From positions 174,644,501 through 174,708,500 of the forward strand of contig CM065809.1 of the NCBI GenBank assembly GCA_033398695.1: DNA of 64,000 bases. Direction: 5' to 3'. The translations under genes and the position numbers were made by a program. Below, piece after piece: positions 21,282 to 32,997 of this stretch (positions are counted from its first letter, which is position 1; each line of letters starts with the position of its first letter). The stretch is from Orobanche coerulescens. Lineage: Eukaryota > Streptophyta > Magnoliopsida > Lamiales > Orobanchaceae. The notes below the pieces were generated by a model. That model made no database searches and was not told the origin of the DNA. It saw only the letters and a list, made by a program, of their open reading frames with translations.

Positions 21282-22508
21282 CCGAAGCCCCTACCTATCT
21301 CTATAGACGATCGTCCGAGTCAAACATAAAACAGGCTGGAAAGCTCATATGAGCCGACCCCTGGATCAGCCTCGGCGACCGTCCCTACATGCTTCAATCA
21401 AGAGAAGGAGACCTCGGAAGTCTCCTCGATCTCCCTCCTCATTTAAGAAACTGGAGGACTCGATCGCCATCTACAGTTCACCATCTAACATGATGAACTA
21501 AGGCACGAGATCGCCTCCCCCGCACAACGTACACCATCGAAGGTCGGCATCTGCATGACGATCCAAGGTGGAAGAGTGCAGCCATGGTCCTGGTGGTCGA
21601 TGGAACCGACTGCTTAGGCCATGCAAGGTCCCTTTGGGCCAAGATCACCCGCCCTTCGTTTAAATATGAGGCCGGCGTAGTCTGAGGGCCCTCCAAAATA
21701 AATCAGTGGACACGATCGCTCGCCCTCAAAGGTTCATCACCTAACATGGTGAACCCGGACAATGCGACGTGCCACAACCCCCGTCTCAACGTACACCGTC
21801 GAGGTCGGCCATCTCCATGGCTGGCCGAGGTGGAAGCAGAGCTAACAAGCCGCGGGCGTGGAGTTGATTCATCCGACGCTGCCCCGCGCAAGGACTCCTC
21901 TAGACCAAGACCGCACGCCCTTCGTTTAAATACGAGGCGAGGCGCAGCCTAACAGAGGACCCTCATAATAAAGTGAGTCGCGAGACACTCAATGTCTTCG
22001 CGCATCAAGACATGATCAAGGAGTCGGTCCATCGAACTCCGCGATCGTGCACGGTTCCTCAAGATGGACGACCGTACCCGAGGATTCGACAAAGTTGAAG
22101 ACCGCTCACTCAAGGAATTATTTTCGTCCCCTTACTTCCACTAAGTGAATAAAAACAAGGGGCAATAAGAGTGCGGACTACCTAAACGACGATCGTCGCT
22201 ATTCAACCACATACGGAGATCGTCATTTTTTCAGATGTAGTGCAGCGATCGAATTTGTTGTAAAAAGTTGTCTTTATGAGTTTATCAATTCATTTGGAAC
22301 TACCCTCGCAACGATCTCTCCTCACACATTTGTACAAAGTCAAACAAAGACTCAAAAATAACCATTCATTCAAGTAATCGAAGATAATCAAACATTCAGT
22401 TCATTGCTTGAGAAGATCAAAGTACATGGTCGCCCGAAGGCCTATGTTCTACAAAAGAAAGCTACAAAACTACAAGTAAGCAAGCTAAAACGTCAAAAAT
22501 GAAGTGCC
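21282..22508. other. Non-coding region of Tat-A with a 256-bp tandem duplication
   Basis: Two diverged direct copies, 21476-21731 and 21732 to about 21987, share CACCATCTAACATGATGAAC-like starts, ACGTACACC(A/G)TCGA and CGCCCTTCGTTTAAATA. Many CGATCGNC words are present. Tandem repeats in this position are typical of Tat-lineage elements. No pol remnant is visible. Confidence 0.75.
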
Positions 22509-25133
22509 TCAGGCCCCAGCCTGGCCTTCGCCTTCGGCATCCGGTGTGGTCCCCTCATCTTCCGGAGCGTCGGGATGAGTAAGATTGGCCGGAGACGGAT
22601 ACCAGCTCAAATCCACGCCGATGTCCGCAAGATCCAAGATCGGCAAGGAGAAAGCTGAATGGAGAGGATGCTCCAACGCATACGCCTTGAATTTATCGGA
22701 AAGAGGCCCGACCTCCAAACCTCCCTTCTTAGCCGCTCGGATCGAGTCGGCGAACGCCAAAATAGGCGAACTCGCTGACATACTCCAAGTTTTGGAAGGG
22801 ATCGGCCTTGGCCGCCTCAACCTCTCCTTTCAGCTCCGCCATCGCCTGTTGCGACCCCTGGAGCTCAGCCTCCCTCGCAGCAACTTTTTCCCTCGCCTCC
22901 GTCAGCTCGCTGGTCAACCGAGCGATCGTCACCTTCTGGCGATCGGCCTCCTCTTCAGCAACCCTCTGCGCCTGGACGGCATTCTGCATCTGGTCCCGAA
23001 ATCGGTCAACCGCCAGACGATATTGCTCAGTTTCCTTCTTCTCCAGCTCAAGCTCATGGCTCGCCCGCTTGGCGGCCTCCAGAGAGTCCTTCTCCATCGC
23101 CGCGATCTTATCAGCAAACTCGGCATTCTCTTTCCGAGCCACTTCGAGATCCGCCTGCAGGCGAATAGTGGAGGGCCGCCCCTCAAACTCTGGCGGCACA
23201 GGGACCATGGTCGCCGTCTGGAGAGAAAGGGCAAGAACAGCGTGCATCGAACTCGCCGATCGCTGACGAGCGATCGCATCCAGATCGGTCGTCCATGCCT
23301 TCGGCAGAGCAGAAGCAGCCTTGCTAACGTATGGAGGAATGTCGCAGGAATGGCGAGGAGATCGGCTCGCTAGGAAATCTACGACCATCGGCGGGCAAGA
23401 CGGATCTGCGCGACGGATCCTGCACCAAAACAACTAAGTCAATACAACTCCTACGCAGATGCAATTTTCAACACAAAATGCTATCTACCTCTCAGCCTTC
23501 TCGGGAGCCCGACCGAAAAACGGTTTCCCTCGAGGGGTCTCAGCATCCGCGATCGCCGTCTCCCGCATAAAAGCCGCAGAGGGCGGCTCACTCTCCAGAG
23601 CAACGATGGTGATCGGAGGCGCGGCGATCGGCACTTCATCGGCCGGGATAGGAACCGAAGTTTCTTCCAGCCTCGGCCTCTTGCGATTCGCTCGAAGCCC
23701 CTCCTCCGGAACTTCCTCCTCAAACACGACCGGCTCCGCACGAGGCTCCGCCTCCGGAACTATAGGCAACGCGACGGGAGGGGCCCGAGTCGACCTCTTA
23801 TGGCGAAGACGGCCTAGGACTCCTGGGTTCGACATGGCGATCTCCGTCGGAGGCTCCAAAAAGCGAGGAAAGCGAACCTCTGCAGTTAAGACGATCGATC
23901 AACAATCAGATACTGTCCTCAAATAAGGCGATCGCCTAGAAAGTGAAGGTCGCAGAAACTCATACCTGGCACCGCGAGATATCTCGGGAAACGAAATAGT
24001 CGAGCCAACAACCAACGACTCTCCTTGTTGATCCGAGTGGCATCAAGGTCGTCGTCCGACAAGCTCCTTATCCGCTCCCAGACAACGAGAAAGTCGAAAG
24101 GCATCTCCTCGATCGCCGGAATGTGAAAACCTGCAAAACCGAAATCAAATTAGATCAGTCCAAAACGCATCCGAACGAAGGGAGAGTCTAAACCCTTACC
24201 GGGATTCCTCTCCCGAAACTCAGTGGGGATCTCCAGCTCGCCCGTAGGATTGTCGCTCTTCGAAGCTCTCCACTTGCCGGCGACCCAGAACCACTTCGTC
24301 TGATCGCCCCGCATCTTATTCGGGACTCCATGAATTACCCGACCAGATCGGCCCTGTATGTGGTAACCGCCGACCAACCCTTTATGCGCCGTCAGTTTGA
24401 ACAAATGGTTCATCTCCAACGGCGATGGGAGGCGGTATAGGCGGTGACCGCCGAAAAGGGTGAGAGTGCAGTTAATTTGGAGCCAGGCGTTCGGCGTCAG
24501 CTGAAGTGGCGCCACATTCCAAGCGGCCAACAGATGGGAGATAGCGAAGGATAGAGGGAAGCGCAGCCCGGCCTCCATAATCGCCTCATTCACGGCGACC
24601 ATACCCATCGGAGGCTGGTCGGCTCGTTCATTCTCCGCCGGCGCGAACATGTCCACATCTGAAGGAACATGGAATCTTGTCCTCCAGACGGCCAGATCTT
24701 TCCTGGTCGTCGAACTCCGTATTTGGCCAAGCGACCACAACGATCGCTGCGCAGCACGGTACTGCGACCGTTTGGGAAGCACATAGGGGTAGGCGACCGA
24801 ATATCCCCGGAAATCGAATCTCGGAGTAGGACCGGCCAACTTCTCCATTATATCAGCAAAGGCTTTATAGGCCCGACCGAAAGCGCTATGTTGCTCCCAG
24901 TAAGCCCTGATCGCCAGATCTCTCTCGATCTGCGATCGTCTATCTTCAGCAGCCGACTCCTTAGCAACATCAGCCTCATTGAATAAAGCCTCGACTTCAG
25001 CAGGGTCGATTCCGGCCCGAATAGCTTCAGCCGCCGTCTCCAGGTGGAAGACGGAAGAAGTTTCTCCCCGGACAGTCGAGGTCCCGGCGGCAGAACTGGT
25101 ACCCGCTCCAAATGATGATGAGGTTCCGGCCAT
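22509..25133 (-). CDS. Antisense spliced gene of Tat-A (aORF, 'putative gypsy-type transposon' domain and coiled coil)
   Basis: Four minus-strand exons are predicted: 25133-24200, 24130-23966, 23879-23489 and 23419-22509. All three introns have GT-AG ends (donors GGTAAG, GGTATG, GGTAGA; acceptors TTGCAG, CTGCAG, GTGCAG) and keep the frame. Exon 1 (MAGTSSSFG start) holds the conserved block AIMEAGLRFPLSFAISHLLA...LTPNAW, as in the plant 'putative gypsy type transposon' family. Exon 3 is proline/glutamate-rich with a basic stretch (RANRKRPR). Exon 4 is a long coiled coil (QADLEVARKENAEFADKIA to EVEAAKADPF) and then LPILDLADIGVDLSWY. One frameshift lies at about 22735-22800. Role unknown; it is a known extra of Tat elements. 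Confidence 0.75.
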
Positions 25134-25281
25134 TCTCAGAGATACAAAAGGAGAAAAGGATTTTTTCTTACCCGAAAGTGAAATCGAACAACGATCGGCA
25201 CTAAGATCTTCAGAAAATTCGACAGCAAGTCCTTCTTTCTCCAATAAGCACGCGTGAGTGTGGAACTGCAGCACCGCCCCC

Positions 25282-25289
25282 CTTTTATA
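25282..25289 (-). promoter_or_regulatory. TATA box for the antisense gene of Tat-A
   Basis: TATAAAAG on the minus strand, about 150 bp upstream of the aORF start at 25133. No ATG is needed between the two for the predicted start. It lies inside the element, 360 bp before the 3' LTR, so the gene need not rely on the LTR promoter. Confidence 0.55.
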
Positions 25290-25638
25290 AGAGAAGGCAG
25301 GGATTCGTTTGCAATAAGGGAAAACCTCAGGGGTCAGATCTCAAACGACGCATTAATTGACCCCCTCGAGACCCACGTACGCGTCTTTTCAAGGACGCGT
25401 CAGCCGAGGAGTCATTAATGACCGTTGGCGCCCTCCAGTAGAAGCCCGACACGTGCGCGGAGACTTTTCCACGCCCATTGCTTTTTCCCGTGCAGTTCAG
25501 CGGCCAACCAGGTCGTCCGAACCCAGAGTATATCAGCTCAAAGACGATCGCCAGTTCAGTTAAACGCAAAGTCGCTCGTCAAAAGTTCAGCGATCGCCAA
25601 GAGAGCCACCTCACCCCACGTTTCCAACGTATGAGCGA

Positions 25639-25651
25639 GCTGGGGGGCAAT
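25639..25651 (+). other. Polypurine tract of Tat-A
   Basis: GAGCTGGGGGGCAAT lies directly before the 3' LTR. Confidence 0.75.
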
Positions 25652-26801
25652 TGTTGTGTCACGATTTACTCATCCCGACAGGCGATCGACTGTAAGGCCG
25701 AGCGACCAAGTCAACTCCAGTCAAACTATGGCTAGCTCGCCAAGTCGAAGATATCAGACCACCATCAGGTACCTAGCGATCGACTCCCAAGGCGATCGCC
25801 CTTTGGCAGCTGGCGATCTACTCTAGTGACCGGCTAAGGGCAATCGACCTACGCCCCGAGCAGAGACGATCGCCCGTCAAAGTCATCAAGGACTGAATCT
25901 CAGAAAAACACCCACGTGCAGATCCACAAAAGGCGCTGGCAGACAAGATCTTCTGCTGGCGGACAAGACCTTTGACCACAGCCTGTCACCTACCTCACCT
26001 ACCGGCAGGCGCGCCGAAAGTTGTCAGTGGGACCGCCCGTGACAGCAACTCAGGACGCGTGTAAGCTCCCCATTGGACCGTACAGTTGACTGCCAGCAAC
26101 TCCTGCAGACTTTGAGGGGACATGCCCATGTGCTAAAAGACGATCGCCCGATTATTATAATGCAGAAAAGGCGATCGCCCGGCGTATCCAAGCCCTATAA
26201 ATAGAGAACCTCCTCCTACTGGAAAAAGGTTCCGAGTTCATTTGACTTACATTCAGAACTCATTCTCTCACATTCCGATACATTCACGTAAATACAGTAG
26301 AACATACATATCATCAAGCTCCCTGCTATCTCATCGGAATCCATCTCAGGACTTCTCTCTCCGAATCTCTCGTCCAGAACACGATCGGCAGAAGCAGCAA
26401 GTCTCCACTAGACAGATTCCAAGGGATTCATAAGCCCCGGAGCCCAAGCATCCAGCTAAATACTCGCCGTGAGAGACGGTCGATCTCTCAACGCCGCGAC
26501 TGTTCATCTCCTTTGTTACAAGAACTCACAGAGCATCAAATCTGGTTCTTCCGGCAATCTACACGCTCACTAGCTAAGATAACAAGAATCTTTACACTCA
26601 TTGTAATTGTATTCTTACATTAGTACTTGTATCCCCGAATATTAGTATTAATAATATCTCGCGAGAGCATTCAAGCCCGGGACTAACAACCCCGGCAAAT
26701 CTTGTGTTATTTATCTTTCTCACGGAAGTGCTCTTGCATTTGTTTGCTATCCCATCCATTCCAGCAATATCTATCTCCGGATAATATTTTGGGGAGCAAC
26801 A
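25652..26801 (+). repeat. 3' LTR of Tat-A (1150 bp)
   Basis: Same length and ends as the 5' LTR. Differences seen include GTCTGATTGTTGCC against GTACAGTTGACTGCC near 26085 and single changes near 25767, 25983 and 26470. It is followed by target duplication CCGCT. Confidence 0.95.
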
Positions 26802-26806
26802 CCGCT

Positions 26807-27318
26807 ATCATCATTTTCACCACCATCATTTCTCAGAACGGTTCGACCTTTTTCCAAATCGACAACATCAACAAATCCAAGACTATCCTAAACCCATCTC
26901 ACCACTCGAACACAATCAATAAGAACATCAACTACATCAAAAATCCCATCTCCAAACACAACCAAGACTCGAAACGAACAAATATAATAAAAGATCTCAG
27001 TTTTTTCTTCTCTTTCGTGTATAAAAACAACATCTTAGACATTTTAAGATCGAAATATGAAGAGAAGTACCTCATCATCGATCCATCTTTTGAAGCTTAG
27101 CTTCTTTTTATATTCGAAGAAGAAAGATAAGATTTATAACAACTATGTTATAATCTCTCTTTGATTCGAAAATAACAAAATCAAAAACGAAAAACAAAAT
27201 AAAACCTACCTGAGACCTTATATCAAGACCTTGAAGTCACAATTCTTCATAGCTTCTTGATTCGTGCTAAACCGAAAGAAACAAAAGGTGGTCTCTGTGT
27301 TTGATTTCTTGAAGCTTG
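26807..27318. other. Host flank between Tat-A and Copia-B
   Basis: 512 bp of AT-rich DNA. An open frame over 26702-27100 (plus) is low-complexity and starts inside the LTR, so it is not counted. On the minus strand a spliced-leader-like stretch ends in CTCAG|GTAGGTTT near 27210. This segment was originally continuous with 34063 onwards. Confidence 0.5.
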
Positions 27319-28370
27319 TGTAGGAATAATTCGGTACTTGCACGTGTATTACAAATAAAATTCTGAACTTAACTATAACAAAGAACAGAAAGAAAATATT
27401 ACACTTGAAACTAACGAACAATTTTAATTAAAGGACTGAAGATCGTCCGAAGCTAAAGCTTCTGCCCGCAAGACGAGAATACGCCCCGGTAGTGCTCACG
27501 GTGAAGCGGCTCGTCCCCAAAGGTTAAAACGATCTGAATGTCCCGTGATGCAGCACGCAAAGCGAGCACTGCGAATCGGAGCAAACGAAGACTGAACTGT
27601 ATATGATATGCTATGCTTTGATAAAAAATGCACTCTGTTTCGTAAAATCTGCAATGACCAGATGATAATATATATAGCAAATCTCGATCAAGTGAAGGGA
27701 CTCTTTGCCATTAATCCTGCCATGATGGCTGGCGGTTTCAGACGCCCAAAGGGCTCGGTCGGATGAAGAGTCTTGCCAACTCAAGAGTCAAGCCAACTCA
27801 AGAGTCTTGTCCATACCAAAAGGCTAGTGGACTTACGGATTTGGTCCAAAAAGATAAGCCCAAACACCAGCCCAAAGCACCAATTGCTAAGATCCAAGTC
27901 CTGGGCCTGGACTGAGACCGAGACCGAGACCGAGCCCGAGCCCGAGCCCAATCCCGAGCCCGAGCCGAGCCGACCCGAACCGAACGGTCGGACGGTCGGT
28001 CGGTCGGTCGGTCGGTCGGCGGCGACGGCGGCGCGCGCGTGTGTGTGTGTGCGCGAGGACACCCATACACACCAACCCACTTGTTATTAAGCCCATAAAG
28101 GCAAAGACTTTAAATACAAGCCAAAACATCCATCCACAATCAATGTGGGATAACTAACATCATATACCTCATGTTAGTTCCTACTCCAACATCCAACTTT
28201 AACATATAATATCTCACTCACCGGAAATCGGTTTAGAAATATTAAATATACCACGTTCATCTACTCACGACGTAGATTAACATTCAATAAATATTTTAAT
28301 TAAATAATAATTATTTAATTAACAATATTTATTTTTTAATAAATGGTTAATTACTAAACCATTTCCAACA
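27319..28370 (-). repeat. 3' LTR of Copia-B (1052 bp)
   Basis: Plus-strand termini TGTAGGAATAATTCGG and CCATTTCCAACA. A minus-strand TATATATA lies at about 27666-27675. The region 27905-28056 is simple-sequence DNA (GAGACC/GAGCCC units, then GGTCG units, then GT), longer than in the partner. Open frames on both strands there are artefacts of the repeats. Confidence 0.93.
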
Positions 28371-28921
28371 ATCCCCCACGTGAGTGAGAATGCCAATGCA
28401 AAGTGAATGCAAATGCATAGTTCAGTCCTCAAGAGACAATATTGCATTTGGCTAGGTGGCTTGTGACCTTGAACCTATCCATTGTCAACATCATCGAGTA
28501 TACTGGCGGCATAGTGGTCATGAAAACTTTGAACTAGTCCTCCATGGTGTATACCGAGACAATAATATAGACACAATATCATCTCAATTCCGTCCGTTCT
28601 AACGTTTTGTGTCCTTTTCGGCCTTGGACAACCCTTTGGATTCATAAGTGTATCAACTGAAGCGGCCCTCACTTCACACTTATATAGGTGATTCTTATTC
28701 CCAAGTATCCTACTATACTTGACCTCTCCAAGGTAATCAAGAATCATTAAAAATCATAAGACTTAACTTCACCACATGTAGGTAAACAATCACTCACTGT
28801 TCTTAGAGAATAGGTATGTTTGAGTGTTTTAACACACGGATTATTATAACTTCGTTATCCCATTGAACCAAGCTCTTGGGATCCTCCAATCTACAAGGTT
28901 GGGTTTCCGCTATAGTCATCC
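28371..28921 (-). other. Polypurine tract and 3' untranslated region of Copia-B
   Basis: The minus strand reads ACTCACGTGGGGGAT directly before the 3' LTR. Upstream (to 28921) there is no conserved coding sequence; a 90-residue open frame at 28747-28475 has no recognisable domain. Confidence 0.6.
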
Positions 28922-29812
28922 TTAAGATGTGGATTTAACACCCATTCCCTCTAACAATTTATACATTTGATCTCGATTAATGCTCTTCGTCAGCGGATCC
29001 GCCAGATTATCTATTGACCTTACATAGTCAATTAAGATAATCCCACTCAAGATCAAATGCCTCACGGCATTATGTCGTCGACGAATATGTCGAGACTTAC
29101 CGTTATAAAACATATTTTGTGCTCGTCCAATAGCAGCTTGGCTATCACAGTGTATCAACACAGATGGCACAGGTCTCGTCCAACATGGAATATCCTCGAG
29201 GAAATTTTTAAGCCATTCAGCTTCTTCACCAGGTTTATCCAAAGCTATGAATTCAGATTCCATGGTAGACCTAGCAATACAAGTTTGTTTCTTGGACTTC
29301 CAAGATACAAAGACCACCTCGATAGTGAACACATATCCACTCGTAGAAAATGAGTCTTTCGATTCGTATAACCAATTAGCAACACAATACCCTTCAAGAA
29401 CAGCAGGATCTCTAGAATAAAGAATCTCAAAGTGCTAAGAATAATTTAAATAACTCAGTACTCGTTCTAGAGCCCTCCAATGTTCTTTACTTGGATTAGC
29501 TGTGTAGCTACTCAACTTGTGAACCGAGCATGCTATATCAGGACGGGTACAATTTGACAAATACATCAAACTCCCAATGATCTTAGCATATTCATCTTGA
29601 CCCACAGGTTCACCCTTATGATAATTGAGATGAACATTCGGTTCCCAAGGAGTCTTAGCAATGGGTTTATCAAAAGCGTTGAACTTCCTTAACACTTTCT
29701 CAACATAATGAGATTGCGTCAAAGCAATTCCGTTAGGCGTTTTCAGAATCTTAATTCCAAGAATAGTATCGGCCAAACCCATATCTTTCATGCTAAAATT
29801 CTTACTTAGCAT
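28922..29812 (-). pseudogene. Copia-B RT end and RNase H
   Basis: The first part (29812-29435) has FSMKDMGLADTILGIKI, GSLMYLSNCTRPDIACSVHK and HWRALERVL. After a stop at 29437-29435 the coding continues through [16 protein letters not shown] to RNase [49 protein letters not shown] and [13 protein letters not shown] at the C-terminus. All conserved blocks are present; the damage is point-like. Confidence 0.9.
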
Positions 29813-30478
29813 TCATTTCGTTTCACCAATCACACGAGAGTTGCTACCCATTATCAAAATGTCATCTACATATAGACAAACAATGACGTAATTGTCACCC
29901 GTTTTCTTAACATAGACACATTTGTCACTCTCATTGATATTGAAACCATTTGACAACATCACTTCGTCAAATTTCAAATGCCACCGCAGAGGTGCTTGTT
30001 TCAAACCATATAAAGATCGTTGCAGTTTGCATACCATGTGCTCTTTCCCTGGTACTACAAACCCTTCCGGTTGTTTCATATAGATTTCATCTTCTAGCTC
30101 CTCATACAAGAATGCAGTCTTAATATCCATTTGATGAATCTCGAGATTGCGCAAAGCAGCAATAGCGAGTAGAACCCTAATAGAAGTAAGTCTTGTCACG
30201 AGCGAGTAGGTATCAAAGAAATCATAACCAGCTTTTTGCCTAAAGCCTTGAACTACAAGTCGGGCTTTATATTTGTCAATAGTACCGTCAGACTTGTACT
30301 TATTCTTTAGGATCCATTTGCATCCTAAAGCCTTACAACCCTGTGGTAATTCAACTAACACCCAAGTATGATTCAGCATAATAGTCTCAATCTCAATGTC
30401 TATTGCCTCTTTCCAGAAAGCCGCATCTGGACCGGATAAAGCTTCTTTTACAGATACCGGTTCACCGTCTAACATCAA
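29813..30478 (-). pseudogene. Copia-B reverse transcriptase
   Basis: CKWILKNKYKSDG, RLVVQGFRQKAGYDFFDTYS, IHQMDIKTAFLYEELEDEIY, CKLQRSLYGLKQAPLRW and the catalytic VCLYVDDILIMG. It ends at a TGA (29815-29813) followed at once, in frame, by the rest of RT, so a single base change explains the break. Upstream, 30479-30537 is frameshifted although the linker motif RKVKIYGPDYVV remains readable. Confidence 0.92.
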
Positions 30479-30537
30479 AACGACGTAGTCGGGTCCGTAT
30501 ATCTTTACTTTCCGTATTCTAGTACCTCGTCTAGGTT

Positions 30538-32997
30538 CTACATTGGTAGCGTAGACCTAGGTCGCTTCTGTTGATCGTTCGGATAACACGGATTCGAGCT
30601 AGAGGCTTCATCTATGGTTTCATAACACATAGGCTCATCTACAAGTTTAGAACTTGTAGCTTCATCATCAACTCCTTTGCTAGAGTTAGGATCAACCTTA
30701 TTCTTATAAGGATAGATATTTTCAAAGAATACAACATTCCTTGATTCAATCGTTGTATTTACATGAATGTCGGGTATCTCGGATTTGTGTACAACAAACC
30801 TGTAAGCGCTGCTGTTAAGTGCATAACCAATAAAGATACAATCGATCGTATTATGACCAATTTTAACTTGTTTAGGTAGAGGCACCTCAACTTTCGCCAA
30901 ACACCCCCACACTTTGAGATATTTGTATGATTATTTTCTTCCTTTCCACAACTCATAAGGAGTAACATCCTTACCTTTGCGTGGAATTTTGTTCAATATG
31001 TAGTTGGCTGTCAAGACAGCTTCCCCCCACATGTTCTGGGGCAACCCTGAACTAATTAATAAGGCATTCATCATATCTTTAAGTGTTCGATTCTTACATT
31101 CGGCAACGCCATTAGATTGTGGAGCATATGGAGCCGTGGTTTGATGAATTATACCACTTTCGTTGCATAATTCCTCAAATGGAGCTACATATTCACCTCC
31201 TCTATCACTTCGAACCATCTTAATATGGCAGCCTAATTAATTCTCGGCTTCATTCTTGAAGTTCTTAAAGGCTTCAATAGCCTCATCTTTACTTCTCAAA
31301 AGATAAAGATAACAATATCTTGTGCAATCATCGATAAAAGTGATAAAGTACTTCTTACCACCTCTAGTTTGCACAAATTTTAAATCACACACGTATGTGT
31401 GAAATAATTGAAGGGGTTTTGTGTCCCGTTTTATCGAATGAAACGGTAGTTTCGTCATTTTTGCCTCAACACAAATCTCGCATTTGTTTTGATTTTTGAT
31501 TTCATTTAATTTTAGTAAATCTAAGTTTACTAATCTTTTTATAGCATTTAGATTCACGTGACCTAATCTACAATGCCATAAATTTGAGCACTCAAGCAAA
31601 TAAGCAGAAGTAGTAGCATTATTATTAGCAACTGCCTTTGGAGGCTTACAAGTACGAACGCTAAGTTTGAACATGTCCTCGACAATATGACCTTTCCCGA
31701 GAGTCTTGCCAAACTTACGTATTATCATAAAATCGCTATGAAGGTCTACATCAAATTTAGCTCTAACTAATTTGACACCAGACACCAAATTCTTGCGGAT
31801 TGCCGGAGCATGCAGCACATCCTTCAGAGTTATCTCCACACCGGAGGTGAATTGAAGCACAACAGTTCCAATTCCAAGAACTAGAGAGGTATGATCACTT
31901 GCCTCTGTGATGAAGCGGTCTTGAATCTCCTTATAAGTGAAAAACAAATCTCGGTTCACACAGATGTGAACAGTCGCACCTGTATCAAGAAACCAAGTAA
32001 CAGGGTTAGGTTCCGAGACATGATTTACCTCGGTGATCATGGCAGCAAGATCATCTTTGTCCCAAGAGTCAAAGTCCTTCTCGACATGGTTGACTTTGCC
32101 TTTTCCCTTGTTCCTCTCCGGCTTTCGGCAGTTTTTCGCCATATGGCCGGGCTTGTCACAGTTGTAGCACATTCTGGTAAACTTCGTCGGAGGTGCCACA
32201 TCCTTTCCCTTGCCTTTGGTAGGAAGTGGACGCTTTTTGGAAGGTCCGCCCCTACCTTCAGTCAGATTAGCCTTAGCATCCATAGGATCTTTGGTTCTCA
32301 AGTCTTGATCACGGACTTGAGCTTCAGTTTGGATCTTAGCAACCAAAATTTCTAGAGTCATTTCCTTTCGCTTATGCTTAAGGTATCCCTTGAACTCCTT
32401 CCAACTAGGCGGCAACTTGTCAACCAAGAGCGCCACAGTGTACGCCACGGGTAGAGGCATCCCCTCAGAATGAACATCATGTATAAGAGTTTGAAACTCT
32501 TGTACTTGGGGCATCATTGGACGAGAATCCACCATTTGGAATTCGGAGAGCCTCGTCACAACAAACTTCTTCGTGCTAGCAGGATTAACACGGTATTTCA
32601 ACTCAAGAGCATCCCAAATTTCTTTGGCAGTCTCCTTGATGTTGAACACATTGAATAAGCCATCATCAAGCCCGTTCAGCAACATATTCCGACACAGATA
32701 GTCGGAATGAACCCAGGTATCATAGTCGGTACGCACTTGAACATTCACCTCGTTCTCAGCAGGGACAGGAGGCTTTTCTTCACGCAGGAAGCTCGCAAGC
32801 CCCATTGTGGTAATATAGAACAGCATCTTTTGAGACCAGCGTTTGAAGTCGGTGCCCGAGAAAACAGGAGGTTTCTCGGCGATAGGCATTAGTCGAGCAG
32901 CATTGTGAATGGGAGCCATTGAAGAGCTTGATGATCCAATGGTTCCAGAACCGGTGGATTGATTAGTGGATGCGCCAGTGCTTGCATGTAATGACAT
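30538..32997 (-). pseudogene. Copia-B gag, protease and integrase
   Basis: ATG at 32997. Gag has FSGTDFKRWSQKMLFYITTM, YLCRNMLLNGLDDGLFNVF and LPPSWKEFKGYLKHKRKEM. A CCHC knuckle CYNCDKPGHMAKNC lies near residue 277, protease WFLDTGATVHICVN near 335, the pre-integrase block LWHCRLGHVNLNAI with a CEIC pair, and the integrase core FITFIDDCTRYCYLYLL. An in-frame TAA (31239-31237) precedes MVRSDRGGEY, and a second in-frame stop (30933-30931) follows ELWKGRK; both look like single-base changes. The last piece (30912-30538) is the integrase C-terminus. Confidence 0.92.

Larger units (their letters stand above)
18468..26801 (+). mobile_element. Complete Tat-like Ty3 retrotransposon without pol (Tat-A)
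   Basis: Two LTRs of 1150 bp each (18468-19617 and 25652-26801) bound 6 kb of internal DNA. Target duplications CCGCT at 18463-18467 and 26802-26806 are perfect. The LTRs differ at a small number of sites, so insertion is fairly recent. The internal part has a damaged gag, no protease, reverse transcriptase or integrase, a two-unit tandem repeat, and an antisense spliced gene. It therefore depends on enzymes from another element. Antisense ORFs and tandem repeats near the 3' end are known traits of the Tat lineage. Confidence 0.93.

Noticed and set aside
22585..23373. 262-residue plus-strand frame and a serine-rich frame at 22808-23266
   Set aside because: Shadows of the coiled-coil exon on the other strand, which has splice sites and family motifs.
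18468..26801. Possibility that GGCGATCGCC words indicate cyanobacterial DNA (HIP1-like octamer GCGATCGC)
   Set aside because: LTRs, target duplication, TATA boxes, introns and plant gag motifs show a plant retrotransposon; the similarity is coincidental.
26702..27100. 132-residue plus-strand frame across the Tat-A LTR end
   Set aside because: It starts inside the LTR and crosses the target duplication, so it is accidental.
27773..28129. Overlapping open frames on both strands in the Copia-B LTR, also at 33360-33816
   Set aside because: They come from simple repeats (GAGCCC, GGTCG, GT) that stay open in many frames and differ between the LTRs.
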